This document shows, one piece after another, positions 48,976-61,770 of a stretch of DNA of 64,000 nt. The notes below the pieces were generated by a model. The model made no database searches, was not told the DNA's origin, and saw only the letters and a list, made by a program, of their open reading frames with translations. The position numbers were made by a program, and so were the translations under genes. The DNA lies in contig SCFE01000116.1 of the NCBI GenBank assembly GCA_004352715.1, forward strand, positions 859,705-923,704, read 5' to 3'. Every line of letters begins with the position of its first letter. The stretch's first letter is position 1. This DNA comes from Hofstenia miamia. Its lineage: Eukaryota; Xenacoelomorpha; Acoela.

Positions 48976-49572
48976 TTGAATAAAATTCCGAATACATTTT
49001 CAATTTTTCTAATGAGCAGTACATCAAAATTTAAGTTTAAATTTCTACTTATAAAAAATAAATAAAGTCTAAACTATAAATGTAAGAGCATTTTCGTTTT
49101 TCTGATGGCCTCAAAAAATATAATTTTTCCGGGAAAATGAGTACGAAATCAGCATAAGGGTTCTTGAATAATTTGGTTTAGATTGACTTAATTACATCAT
49201 TAACAGTATGATGTAAATTGTTTTTCTACGATATAAATATTGCTATATCAAATCCAGTTTGAGAAACAGTATTTTTAGCATCTAACTATGCTACTGCTAT
49301 TACTTAAGTTGTTAAATTTATGTTTTGTACATGGTTAATGTTTCTTACGAATTGGTGCATTACGAATTTTAGAGTAATTGGAATGTTTTCAATTGGCAAA
49401 TATATATTCCAAATTCATGCTTGTATATAAATTTATAGATGCTAATTTCAGTTTTTTATATTTCGCTTGTATTTGAATGTCGAGCTATCGAGACAACCAC
49501 CAATAAAATTGTCCATCAGATTATTCTTGGCTGTTTTCAACTAAATGAATGCATAGAAGTATCTAGTTGAAT

Positions 49573-49854
49573 TTAATATAGAACCATGTATATGAAACGT
49601 TTCACTTTCAATTTCGTATAAGAAGGATTCGATTTTTGTCCTAGCATTAACATTGGCAAATATAAAATGTAGAAACGATTTTTTCGTTTTCGTGAGTAAA
49701 ATACATATGCCAAAGAAATGCCATGAAATTTGAGGGAATTTATTATCAATTTTCTTACTGCAGACATTTCTAGATTTATGGATGTGTGCAAATGCTCACT
49801 TTCACGAATAATTAAAGCGTATTCATCCCGAGGCCATGTATTAATTAAATCGTA
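49573..49854 (-). other. Unidentified ~90-codon open frame
   Basis: The minus-strand frame reads INTWPRDEYALIIRESEHLH, then SINLEMSAVRKLIINSLKFH and a basic stretch FYSRKRKNRFYIL, ending TAA. Composition looks protein-like, but I do not recognise the family and see no clear splice sites. It could be an exon, a transposon remnant or chance. Confidence 0.2.
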
Positions 49855-51456
49855 TTAGAGAAGATCCCTTAAAATATTAGCAAAGCGATACTGTTGATCT
49901 ATGCATCATTTGCTACCCTGCAAATAATATCTTTAGAAAATGGGCATGTGTGTGAAAGCAGAACCTCACAAAACCCCATTTTATCACAGTTTAAGAAAAA
50001 ATTGCTTCTGTTTTGGAGCATACAATACCCAAAAAACGGCCTAAAAACTGGTACGAATATTTCGTTTCGTGCAATTTAATATCAGCGGAAATATGTATTT
50101 GTTAGAGATGCCAGTTTAACAGTTTACAACTTTAAGTATATACATCAAAATATTTTCCTCAAGTTAAGTATTCCAAGCTATGTTTAACAATTGCAATACC
50201 TTTTACTGATTCATGACCTTAAAAGTACAATTTAAAGATGTGCACAAGTTTTTAGTATGAAGCAAGAATTTGCTCTTTAGGATTCTATTTAGGATGATTA
50301 ATTTTATATTATACTTCTTATATTTTTTTGCATGTTTTGTAATTGATATTTAACTATTATTTTAAACCTTGTCTTAAAAAAGATAGCATGTTTCCACAAT
50401 GCCCAATAGTTTGAACAGGTCAGAACACCATAAGAAATTTCATTCTCATTTACAAAAACCAGAGCTTTGAAAAAATTTTAATTCATCATCCTAATTTTAT
50501 GAAAAACAAACATGTAAGGATGTGAACTTTTTTGGAATTGTTCATTTTTATTATAATTTTCTCTCAAAATATGCAAAAACTCATCCTAATACTGCATGTT
50601 AATATTAGACTACAAAATAATCGTACCCCTACTAAACGTGTCTCTATAGTTAAGAGTAATAATGCTTGTATATCGATATTGCAATCAGATCAATGTATGA
50701 TTTAATTAAATATCGAACAAATTAGCAAAATATTTCGTTTAAGTAAAACCTTATTAGATGAAAATAGACTGATAAACCAATTAAAAAACGATTCATTCGT
50801 TGTAAACCTGACTAGAATCCTAAAGGAAATTTTTTTCAATGAGGCTTACGTTTGAATGAAGATAATTTGTCAATTTTGTAATATCTCCCATATATTACAC
50901 TAATTATAAGCGGATTATCGGTGTTCCGTAATTTCTTACGCTAAGATAATTGAGCCAATTATATTTTTTGATATTATTAACGTGTAGGGGTATTGGTAAT
51001 AACTTCAATGAATGTCATCATATACCTGGTTTTCGAAATTCAGAGCTAAAATATCCACCATTTTAAGTTTTTCTAAATTGCCAAAAAAGAACAGAATTGT
51101 AGGATTTTTCTGAACTCGCACTCTCCCACTTCAAAAAAATGTATAATTTTAGTATGTTCAATTTTTTCACTAAATTTTGCTTCTGACCACCGTGTGTGTG
51201 TGACAATGATTGTACGACGAGTTCATTTTAATTTGGAGCAACTATGTTTAGAGGATGAATATCTTTTTTAGTTTTAAAATTAAAGATATAATGTGCAATT
51301 TTAATGAAATTCCAATTAAAATTTATATTTTGTATATTTGTAGATTGGCTTCCTTGTTTAAGTAATCACATTTTTGGTGTTTTCGCAATTGAGTTCTGCG
51401 AATTTTTTAAAATTTGATCAAGACATTGATTGTTGCATTTATTGAAACAGTTTAAT
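49855..51456. other. AT-rich intergenic DNA
   Basis: No supported gene. Nothing else recognised between the unidentified frame and the MITE. Confidence 0.4.
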
Positions 51457-51464
51457 GACAAAGT

Positions 51465-51989
51465 CAGTGATGACCAATTAAACTAATAGTTTAACTATAG
51501 TTTAACCAATTAGTTATAGTTAAAGTTAAATTAATTCATTTCAATAGTTTAACTATTAACTATTTAGTTAAAATGAAAACGAAGTTTTTTTAAAAGCATC
51601 ATATTTGACTAAAAATCGTAAAAATCGACTGAAAATTGAAAACTTGAAAACTCATTTGATAATGGTTGGATACGATGATAAAATTTCATTCGAAATTGTT
51701 TGATGTGATTTTAGAATTTCACCGATTATCGTTTGTTATATTTTACTTTAATTCTGAATAGTTAAATAATTCTGAAGCATTGAAGAAATTCTGTTTTTAT
51801 TGCACCATTTATGTCTCTCCCGCGAAGCTACGTTTGCAACAAACTCTTGTCGCCAACGGGCTAAGCATTTTTTATGCAGACAATCTCTTACCTATTCTTT
51901 CAGTCTCAATTTGTAAATAGTTAAACTATTCAGTTAAATTAAATGAAAATAGTGAAATATAGTTAAATTAATTTAACTGGTCAACACTG
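51465..51989. mobile_element. 525-bp hAT-type MITE with perfect GACAAAGT target duplication
   Basis: The inverted ends are CAGTGATGACCAATTAAACT and the complement CAGTGTTGACCAGTTAAATT. Exact 8-bp direct repeats GACAAAGT lie at 51457-51464 and 51990-51997. Both subterminal regions are packed with TAGTTAAACTAT-like words (51485-51570 and 51915-51975). There is no coding capacity. It lies about 650 bp upstream of PYROXD1. Confidence 0.9.
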
Positions 51990-51997
51990 GACAAAGT

Positions 51998-52645
51998 ACC
52001 AACGTTTTCGTCGATTTGTTAAATTGAACAGATGGATCTAATGTATACAATCATCATGCTCACGTTTTTGACCACATCATGTTTTTTATATTGTAGTATT
52101 AATGCAAATCAAAGTATAATAAATAGTATTTATTTACTTGCTTATCCAAAAGATAAATAGCTTAGCTTAGTTACACAAACCGTGCATTTCGGGTTTCTAT
52201 TTAATTAGTAATATTTAATTCTTGTAAAACTTAGTTTTGAAAAAATTGGGTTGACCACTTAAAATGTAAAATATATCTGTGTACCAGTTTTTTCCTAGTA
52301 CTAATAAATTTTTTCAGTGACATTGAAATTTCGTTATTGTTCTCTACTTTGTTCAATTTGTTTAAGATATTTTCATAAATCACTTTGTTTTCTCTCTATA
52401 TGCTATATAATTCAGTAGTATTTGAAAAAGCAAATATTCTTATACCCAATGTTCTCCTGAATAAATCAATTAATAGTGCTACATGACTCAGCTTTATTCC
52501 ATGTCGTAAGACGTGTTTAATGTTCATTATTAGATTTGTATTAACATATGCCTTTAATATTGTATTTCTTGTAATAGTTCAACCTTATGAGTAAGCAATC
52601 AATAATAATATACAATTTGCCTATAGATTAATTTCGAAGTTGTGT
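51998..52645. other. Upstream region of PYROXD1
   Basis: AT-rich sequence between the MITE and the first ATG. No promoter motif is clear enough to call. Confidence 0.4.
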
Positions 52646-55600
52646 ATGTCTCATTATAATTATGTAGTAATTGGAGGAGGAATTGCTGGTGTTAGTTGCA
52701 CTGAACAGCTGATTTTAGAAGATCCAGAATCTACAGTTTGTTTAGTCACATTATCCAGTTTTGTGAAAACCATTAATGATGTTACGCATGTTACGCAAAT
52801 AATTCAGTCATTTACTGTTTCTGAAAAGTATTATAAAGATTATACCGATCATAAGCAATTAACAATAAAATTTCAGAAAGCCATTTCAATAGAGGATCAT
52901 TTACACAGACTTATATGTGAAGATAATTCAATTATTTCCTATGATAAGGTTAGTTTTATTGATGATGTCTTTCAAACCCCTATTTTGCCTACGACATTTT
53001 TTCATGACCTTACAATATGTTTTAATGCAAAAGAACCAGGAATTCCTTGTTTATGGATTTAATTTTGATTTAGGTATGTGTCTGTACGGGGGGAATTCCA
53101 AGATTACAATATCCCAAACACCCGCTCATTCTTGGTTTAAGAGATACAACTTCAATAAAATCATTTGCTCAAAAGCTTTCAAAATCCCGACAAATTGTGA
53201 TAATTGGTAATGGTGGAATTGCCAATGAACTTGTTTACGAAATTTCTAATTGCAATATTATTTGGTGCATAAAAGACAAAAGTTTGAATGCTGCATTTTT
53301 TGAAGAGGATGCTGGCAATTTCTTATTGCATCATGTGAATCGCAAACGAGAATATTCATTAAAGCATACTCGATTTGCAACAAGCAATTCAATAGAAACT
53401 ACTGAAACTGGCTGTGCATTGGGACCTGATTGGAAAACCGATTTTTCGTTAGAAGGTAACAGCGCATCTGAAAGTTTGGTATTAGAGAAAGAGTGTCTTG
53501 TGATCGATATCTCATGTAATGAACAAAGTTCAGAATGGCCATTAACTGTTAAGCTATCTAATGGAAAAAATTATCAGTAAATTTTGAAGCTATTATTGTA
53601 TATTTCGTTCCACTACTTTATATGTTGTCTCAACAGTATTCTATTGTTAGTAAATTAAACCAATCTAAGTGCTTCAAAATTTAGATGTGATTTTGTAGTG
53701 AGTGCGACTGGTGTTACTCCTTTAACCGATTGTGTCTCAGCTACTCTTAATCGTGGACCAGATGGGGGTTTGCTTATCAATGATCAAATGCAGACATCTG
53801 CAACTGATGTGTATGCTGCAGGTGATGTTTGTTCTCCAAATTGGCAGTTGTCTCCATTGTGGTTTCAAATGCGTTTATGGACTCAAGCCAGACAAATGGG
53901 AATGTATGCTGCACATTGTATGGCAACTAATAAAAAAGGAGAAGCTGCTCTATTAGATATTTCTTTCGAATTGTTTACTCACTCTACAAATTTTTTCGGT
54001 TTTAAGGTATAGTATTTTACTATTGCAGAATTATCGAATATGTATTTAACAAACCAAAAAATTTGATGGAAAGGAAATTTTAATGTTTACAGCTTTGTGA
54101 GTTTAATCTAAACTGTTTTAATAACGTTCTTATTTTTAAGGATGCAAAATAATATTTATTCATGGAACTTATAAACGCAGTTTCCTGATCAAGGACGCAC
54201 ATTTGATTTAATTTATTTTAATGCTTTTGTATTGCAATTAAATCGATCAATTTAATATTTTAGATGGTACTTATTTAGTCATTTTTGTAACATACATAAT
54301 TTTTATAAAAAGTGCCTCCTTGAGTTTCGGGGAACATTTGCTCAAACACTCGGAAGCATTTGCAATTATTAATAAATATTTCTTCTAAACTAGGTGACAC
54401 ACGTTCCCTTTTTTATAAATTGCTATCGGCAATTCACACGTTCCATACAATGTATTTCGACTGCTATGCAGAGAGGTGACACACGATCTATTTTTATGAT
54501 TTCCATACACTGCCAAGAGTAGTAGTTACGATCGCAATCCATTTTAATTGCCCTTTCAATCACTTACAAATTATAACGATGCTTTCCATTTCTATCACTA
54601 GGTTTTGCATCAGAGCACTTAAATACATGTTTTTTATTTCCCATTTGTAAATATTGGTTTCAATTAATTTTTCCTATAATACTTTTGTGATAGCAACCAC
54701 AAACACATATATGAATGTTGTATTTGTTGATTAGTGATATAAAATTAGACTTATTTTTACACTTCGGGAATTAAATTGCATAAAAGAGGCATCTTAGTAT
54801 GCATATCTAGTAATAAATACATCTAGCAAGCTGGACTTTAATTATTAAACAATTCTTGTAGTTTCACGCTTTTTTCTCAAATCTCCAGCTTTTGCACTTA
54901 GTAATTCGTGCTATCCATTTTGTTTTGGCAGTTCTGATATATATATATATCCGCTGTAACAAGTAAATTATTTTTACAGATATGTTTCGTCAAATAGTTT
55001 TTTTACCAATACGATGTGTCATTTACTTTGTTACAGATTCGCCAACATTGTATTTAATATTTATATTATGGAAATATTTAAATCTTATTATCACCACTAT
55101 TACAGTAATTAACACTATTTTATTCATGGTAAAAATGATAGAACTAAAAAAATGGTTGTTAATTTTTTTGAAAACCAACACTTATAAAAAGTATACATTC
55201 TATCTACATCTCCAACTGTGACTCCATTATATAAGATTAAACTCTTTTACAATGCCTATGAATAGCGTGATAATCTGTGTCAACAGTAAATTTTGGCCGG
55301 GATATGCTATGTCAAGCAATTTCAAAAATACGGTTAACACAGCGAATCTATTTATATATATATNTATATATAGTACCCTTGTCTGCGGAATCTAACACCC
55401 TCTAGTAAGACATAAACGCAGATCTATAGAAACTGCTACATGAAATAATATGTAATTTGTTTTGTGAAACGATACAAAATTGTGTATACCATGAGGCCAA
55501 GTTATAAAATGGGAGAATATTTGCCGGATTTTGTAATTATACCCCTTTGCCATTAAAAATAGGAGGTAGCTAACATACTTAAAATGTCAACTACACAAAA

Positions 55601-58600
55601 ATAAGAAAAAGTGTGATTTTAGGAGTAGGTGCAACTTTTTAAAACCATTTTTTTCAAAAATCAGAAAAGCTTTTTTTCACTTCAACTTATTCTAGAAGAA
55701 GCCCTAGTGCGCTAATTTACAAAATAATTTATAAATGACACATGTTACGTTGCTCGGTGAAGAGATAGTGTCTAAGTTTCCTTCTAGAATTGGGACTATT
55801 CTCCTCAGTTCTAATTGACAATGGAAAGGAGGTGAAAAGCGTAGGGCCAACGCATGAAATGCCAGAGTTAGTTCTCGCCCTTTTTGTATTTGGACCTTTA
55901 ATCTGTGATGATACGAAATATTATATTCTGAAGATATATATAGCCAAGTTTCGAAATATAATTCTAAGTTTGAGTCTGAACCAGTGCAGTTCAATGAATA
56001 CATGGATCATTATAGCCTAAAAAGATGATGAGAAGATCCCATTAATTTGCACAAGTTGTAATATCTTGATTTGGAATATCATCTAAAAGAATTGTGTTTA
56101 CATAATTCCTACCAATAACCAGTTGTTGTATTAGCATCTTCTTTTGAGTAATAAAAAATTTGCGAATCTTTGAAATTGTGCTGATGTAATAGTTACAAGT
56201 TCTAATAATAGAAGAATTAATTGAAGCTTCATTGATAATAACACAATAACAATAACAATAACTTTTATTATCTTGCCGCCAACCGGCAAGAAAATCAACA
56301 AAGAAATAAAAATATTTATAGCATTTGAACATTCTTCTGTAAGGAAAGATGTGACTGCATATAATATTTTTCGTCTTCTATCAAATAGTTGTAAGACAAT
56401 GTCGTTTTTCACACCACTTGTATCTATAACATCTGTCTAACAATCGTCTTCTATCAAAATAGTTGTAAGACAATATCGTTTTTCACACCACTTGTATCTA
56501 TAACATCTGTGTCAAAGTTGCAAGCAAGCAGGGAGGGGGCACGATGCCATATCCAATTTCGTCATTATTAAATCCGTCCTGCCCTTCATATGCACACTCT
56601 CTATTCCCGTCCTTCACTTAAGAATACTTGATGTCGAATTTCTACCTTTCTTCTTTTTTTTGGGTGGGTTCAATTAGATTTTGAGTCAAAATTCTCGGTT
56701 TTGGTTTGTTTCAGTTTGTTTGAAAAAAATGAATAACAGAAAAATAAATGCAGCAACAATTTTTCTACATAAAATTGCTTCGTAATGAAATNGCACACTC
56801 TCTATTCCCGTCCCTCACTTAAGAATACTTGATGGCGAATTTCTACCTTCTTTTTTTAGATGGGTTCAATTCGATTTTGAGTCAAAATTCTCGGTTTTGG
56901 TTTGTTTCAGTTTGTTTGAAAAAAATGAATAACAGAAAAATAAATGCAGCAACAATTTTTCTACATAAAATTGCTTCGTAATGAAATAAAAGTTTAATAT
57001 TAAACACACTATAGCTCAAAATACATAATTTTTTCTTAACTTTCTTTTTTTACAGGTGTCCCTACAGTGTATTTCTTTTCTGCCTGTAACACATGTCATA
57101 GTAATTTAGTGTTTTTCTCCATTGATTAAGCTCTCTTGTTTCTTACATGAACTCAAATCAGGCTATAGGCCTAGTGTCTCCCTGCTTTTGCTTCTGGTAA
57201 TATACGCTTTAAATAATATTTGAAGCAGCGTCACAGCCAAGGGTGAGAGATCAACAAGGATTTGTCATAGTTTATTGAAGCATTCAATGGCGGCATAAAT
57301 CAATTGAATCGGCGGANNNNNNACTCAAATCAGGCTATAGGCCTAGTGTCTCCCTGCTTTTGCTTCTGGTAATATACGCTTTAAATAATATTTGAAGCAG
57401 CGTCACAGCCAAGGGTGAGAGATCAACAAGGATTTGTCATAGTTTATTGAAGCATTCAATGGCGGCATAAATCAATTGAATCGGCGGATGCTCCAAGAAA
57501 TAACCTGATGCACGTACAATATCAGAATAAAACAAATCTTCATAACCTTCAGCTTAACTACCGCTGTTTCTGCCGGTGCCTAAACAAAATATTATGCTTC
57601 CACCATCGAATTCACTTTCTATATTGAAAGCATAACATTGCCGGTATTTTTGCACCATTGTTATCTTCTGTTACACGCCTGATATTATGATGGTAGCCCT
57701 AAAAAAATTGCAATGATCCCAGCTTTTACATAAGGTATCTATGGAGTGATATGATTGCTGGCTACATTGACAATATCCCCTCCGGCTACAATTTTCCCTT
57801 AGCCCAGCAACTACGGTCCCAATTTCCATCTTCGTACACATTTTGAAAGTTTTTTTATTTTCTAAACGGAGGTTCGTTCTATTAATTATAATTTATTGCT
57901 TGACACCATACATTATATACTTAAAGAGGGTGTTGCTGTTACTTTTATTGTCATGATGTTCATTTCTGTTTATGATTCAAAAAACGGACTTGTTTCTCTT
58001 GAAAATATTATATGATTGAAGGCTGTAAATGATTAATTTTGTGGTTTGGCTGCGCTTCTTTCATCAGCGCCAGAAAATATTGTGCGCGTTCACTTGCCAT
58101 CCCTACGCGAATTGCTACCAATTTTGACCTGTCACACGAATTGGTACTACTATTTCGCATCGCTATTGAGACAAAAAGGGATCGGGTGTCAGCCCTCTGC
58201 ATAGCGTTAGCAATGCATTTTATTTTCATGAAACGTGTGACACCCATCTGCATTGCGATAGCAATTCATAAAAAGGGGACATGTGACACCTGCCTAAAGT
58301 TTTCCCATGTATTGCTATTCACAAATTTGGATGATGCTATATTAATGCAGTAATTTAGAAATGTGATAATGCTATTTAGATTGTATTATTGGGATTGTAT
58401 AATAATCAAAATATTCCAAAAGAGGAATGTGAAATTCTTGTCAGATGTACTCCAAGTGTAGAATACATAAAGGTCATCTTGAGGAATTCCCGAATGCAAG
58501 GAGCAATTTTGATCGGCGAAACTGATTTAGAGGAAACATTTGAAAACCTAATTTTGAATCAACTTGATCTATCGCATGTGAAAGATTCACTTTTAGATCC

Positions 58601-58631
58601 GAACATTGATATTGACGATTATTTTGACTAA
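52646..58631 (+). CDS. PYROXD1: PYROXD1, pyridine nucleotide-disulphide oxidoreductase-like flavoprotein
   Basis: Four coding exons: 52646-52948, 53074-53576, 53685-54006 and 58380-58631, all with GT-AG introns and matching phases, giving 459 residues (human about 500). The ATG at 52646 gives [15 protein letters not shown], placing the FAD-binding GGGIAG at residues 10-15. A second Rossmann loop [10 protein letters not shown] (144-153) binds NAD(P)H, and YAAGD (312-316) is the second FAD motif. [43 protein letters not shown] and the end [11 protein letters not shown] are hallmark PYROXD1 blocks. The protein lacks the redox CxxC of glutathione reductase-like enzymes. In human cells it protects the RTCB tRNA-ligase complex from oxidation; that role here is by homology. 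Intron 3 is 4373 bp and repeat-filled, while introns 1 and 2 are 125 and 108 bp. ATTAAA near 58685 may be the poly(A) signal. Confidence 0.96.
54391..54505 (+). repeat. Left arm of a GGTGACACACG inverted repeat in PYROXD1 intron 3
   Basis: AGGTGACACACGTTCCC, ATTGCTATCGGCAATTC, GCTATGCAGAG and GGTGACACACGATC align with the complement of 58180-58291 over about 110 bp with mismatches. No transposase was found between the arms. Confidence 0.55.
54938..55374. repeat. (TA)n tracts in PYROXD1 intron 3
   Basis: Short TA runs at about 54938-54950 and 55350-55373, the second with a single N at 55364. The open frame between them (54982-55221) is hydrophobic and AT-driven; I do not support it as a gene. 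Confidence 0.7.
56372..56519. repeat. Tandem duplication of ~75 bp
   Basis: TCTTCTATCAAATAGTTGTA ... AACATCTGT occurs twice back to back with a few differences. It could be genomic or an assembly effect, since adjacent blocks are clearly affected. Confidence 0.7.
56592..56988. repeat. ~200-bp near-identical duplication split by one N
   Basis: 56592-56791 and 56793-56988 match except for several substitutions and small indels (for example TCCTTCAC/TCCCTCAC and GATGTCGAA/GATGGCGAA). They are separated by a single N at 56792. This looks like two haplotypes joined end to end. Confidence 0.8.
57151..57488. repeat. 166-bp identical duplication around a 6-N gap
   Basis: 57151-57316 equals 57323-57488 exactly, with N at 57317-57322 between. 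Unmerged contig overlap is the simplest explanation. Confidence 0.9.
58180..58291 (-). repeat. Right arm of the GGTGTCACA inverted repeat
   Basis: The complement reads AGGTGTCACATGTCCCC, ATGAATTGCTATCGCAATGC and GCTATGCAGAGGG, pairing with 54391-54505. It ends about 90 bp before PYROXD1 exon 4. Further GTGTCA/TGACAC words continue leftward to about 58120. Confidence 0.55.
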
Positions 58632-59987
58632 TTGCAAATTTTGTAAATAATTTTACTACTTCACCTTTTTTCTTTTTTCTACTATTAAATATTCAAATGT
58701 ATCTCTATTATAGTTTTTTGTGTCGTATCTAGTTTTACTTCTGAAACGTTTTTATATAAGTTTCTACTTTGTATATCACATTTCTAAAAATGGAACTCAT
58801 TCTATAGTGCATCTACTTTTGGAGTTAGTTTATCAGAAATATGTGTTGAATTTCTCACCACCCCGACTAAACCTTGAATATGTTTTCAACACGAAAACTT
58901 TGCACATGTAGAGTAGAGTATAGTTTGCTTATTAACAGTTGGGTAAAAATTGCATGTAAATTTCGCGAAGATTCTCACTAATTATTCCTGGAAATTTCCA
59001 TGAATTTGTATTTTTCTATGGAAATAAATTGGAAATTTGATCAAATTTAATTGTCATATAACATTTATGACAATATCAATTTTCATATTAACATCATATT
59101 TCATAATTGTTTATGGCCAACATTCTCAAACGTCTACAAGATGCTTTAATGCATATTTAAACTATAATAGATTGGCATTTTTGGATGGATGCTTTTTTAA
59201 GTATACTTAATAATTTGCGCCCTCATTAGAGTAACTCGCTTTTGAAATTCACTCTTGGTGATTCCATATTCAATGTTTAATACATTATACGAACAACTTC
59301 ATAACTTATTATTCATCGTACGCATTTGGTTTTAGAATGCTTTTGAAGAAATGTCAGCTATTTTCAATTTTCAAAGTTTATTGACGGTCATTCTTCTACT
59401 TATTTGCACTTGTACTTATATATCGGTGTGGGCTCCTGGGCTATTAGCACGATATAAAACTGGGTAACTTCTTTATTGTAATGAATTGAAACTCCTGCTT
59501 TTTTTAGATTTATGGGTATATTTTGGAAGAGCTCTCGAATAGGTATTTCTATTTATTTCATGGAAAATATACATATTAATATTGCAATAACATTAGACAT
59601 AGACATTAGCATTGCTATTTAGCAATTTGGAAATTAAATATTTTCATCTCATATTCAGGTTTATCACACCCGTACATATATAGTATGTACATATTTGAGA
59701 CAGAATATTTTGGAAAACCAGGCATTAAATAAAAAATATTACTTTATGCTTTTCTTCACCCCAGTAACACATTCACAATAGATGCTTGTAATGGAAATGT
59801 ATTCAACCATGTGCTGAAATAGCATGAAAGTAATGTAATTGTTTTGTACATAGAGATCAATATATAATCCTGTCTCTTTCAAATTCTCATCAGGAGGGAA
59901 AGTTTATTGATTTAGACGTTCAATTCTTTCAATTTTGCCGATTCTCATGCTGTAATATTAGTAATATTTTATAATGCTTATAAAATA
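58632..59987. other. AT-rich DNA downstream of PYROXD1
   Basis: Presumed 3' UTR start, then intergenic sequence. No further gene recognised. Confidence 0.4.
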
Positions 59988-61010
59988 CATATATATATAT
60001 ATATATATATNNNNNNNNNNNNNNNNNNNNNNNNNNNNNNNNNNNNNNNNNNNNNNNNNNNNNNNNNNNNNNNNNNNNNNNNNNNNNNNNNNNNNNNNNN
60101 NNNNNNNNNNNNNNNNNNNNNNNNNNNNNNNNNNNNNNNNNNNNNNNNNNNNNNNNNNNNNNNNNNNNNNNNNNNNNNNNNNNNNNNNNNNNNNNNNNNN
60201 NNNNNNNNNNNNNNNNNNNNNNNNNNNNNNNNNNNNNNNNNNNNNNNNNNNNNNNNNNNNNNNNNNNNNNNNNNNNNNNNNNNNNNNNNNNNNNNNNNNN
60301 NNNNNNNNNNNNNNNNNNNNNNNNNNNNNNNNNNNNNNNNNNNNNNNNNNNNNNNNNNNNNNNNNNNNNNNNNNNNNNNNNNNNNNNNNNNNNNNNNNNN
60401 NNNNNNNNNNNNNNNNNNNNNNNNNNNNNNNNNNNNNNNNNNNNNNNNNNNNNNNNNNNNNNNNNNNNNNNNNNNNNNNNNNNNNNNNNNNNNNNNNNNN
60501 NNNNNNNNNNNNNNNNNNNNNNNNNNNNNNNNNNNNNNNNNNNNNNNNNNNNNNNNNNNNNNNNNNNNNNNNNNNNNNNNNNNNNNNNNNNNNNNNNNNN
60601 NNNNNNNNNNNNNNNNNNNNNNNNNNNNNNNNNNNNNNNNNNNNNNNNNNNNNNNNNNNNNNNNNNNNNNNNNNNNNNNNNNNNNNNNNNNNNNNNNNNN
60701 NNNNNNNNNNNNNNNNNNNNNNNNNNNNNNNNNNNNNNNNNNNNNNNNNNNNNNNNNNNNNNNNNNNNNNNNNNNNNNNNNNNNNNNNNNNNNNNNNNNN
60801 NNNNNNNNNNNNNNNNNNNNNNNNNNNNNNNNNNNNNNNNNNNNNNNNNNNNNNNNNNNNNNNNNNNNNNNNNNNNNNNNNNNNNNNNNNNNNNNNNNNN
60901 NNNNNNNNNNNNNNNNNNNNNNNNNNNNNNNNNNNNNNNNNNNNNNNNNNNNNNNNNNNNNNNNNNNNNNNNNNNNNNNNNNNNNNNNNNNNNNNNNNNN
61001 NNNNNNNNNN
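59988..61010. other. (TA)n tract and 1000-N gap
   Basis: Alternating TA from 59988 runs into N at 60011-61010. Confidence 0.95.
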
Positions 61011-61552
61011 ATTTTCTAAATATAGAAATAATAGCTTAAATTACTTTTATCAGAAGCAGATAAAATGAAATAAGAACTTCTTCAAGGCGATTTAATCATT
61101 GTATTCAAATATAAAATTTATATTCGTAATCACATGAAACAAAATTTGTAATATTAACTTATTAAAATGCAAAAATGACTTACATTGTTGAATAAAGTCA
61201 ACCGCCACCATTTGAATCATTGTAGAAACTGAATAATCTTTCAAAATGAAGACATCTTTTTGTTATAGGCAATGAACAAAATGCTAATTTTATGAAAATA
61301 TTATTATAAACATTCTAAAACTGGAAAGAAAAATGTACATACACTTATAATATATACGGCTATATCACACTCACTTGCATACATTACATTTCATTTTGTT
61401 AATATACCTCGTTATCACACATTCAAAAAACCGCATTTCGCCTTTTCTAAATTCTTTGTTAACACATTTATTATATCACATTTTTTCAACCAATAATTAA
61501 TTTTCATAAGTTCAATGTATTTCCATTGGCTGGTCAATCTATATATTCACCT
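61011..61552. other. AT-rich DNA
   Basis: No gene or repeat recognised. Confidence 0.4.
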
Positions 61553-61770
61553 CATCTCATCAGATAAAATCATTATTTTTATCTTACGCAATTTCGTCTC
61601 CCACTTTTGGCAATGTCTGTTGAAATGCTAGCATCCNNNNNNNNNNNNNNNNNNNNNNNNNNNNNNNNNNNNNNNNNNNNNNNNNNCATTTTATCAGATA
61701 AAATCATTATTTTTATCTTACGCAATTTCATCTCTCACTTTTGGCAATGTCTGTTGAAATGCTAGCATCC
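61553..61770. repeat. 84-bp duplication around a 50-N gap
   Basis: 61553-61636 and 61687-61770 differ at only a few positions (for example TTTCGTCTCCCAC vs TTTCATCTCTCAC) and flank N at 61637-61686. It is probably an allelic contig overlap. Both copies contain the start of the broken ORF that follows. Confidence 0.85.

Noticed and set aside
54982-55221. Hydrophobic 79-codon frame in PYROXD1 intron 3
   Set aside because: AT-driven composition, no homology motif, located between TA tracts in a repeat-filled intron.
58008-58253. 81-codon minus-strand frame near PYROXD1 exon 4
   Set aside because: It coincides with the GTGTCACA repeat arm and has repetitive sequence.
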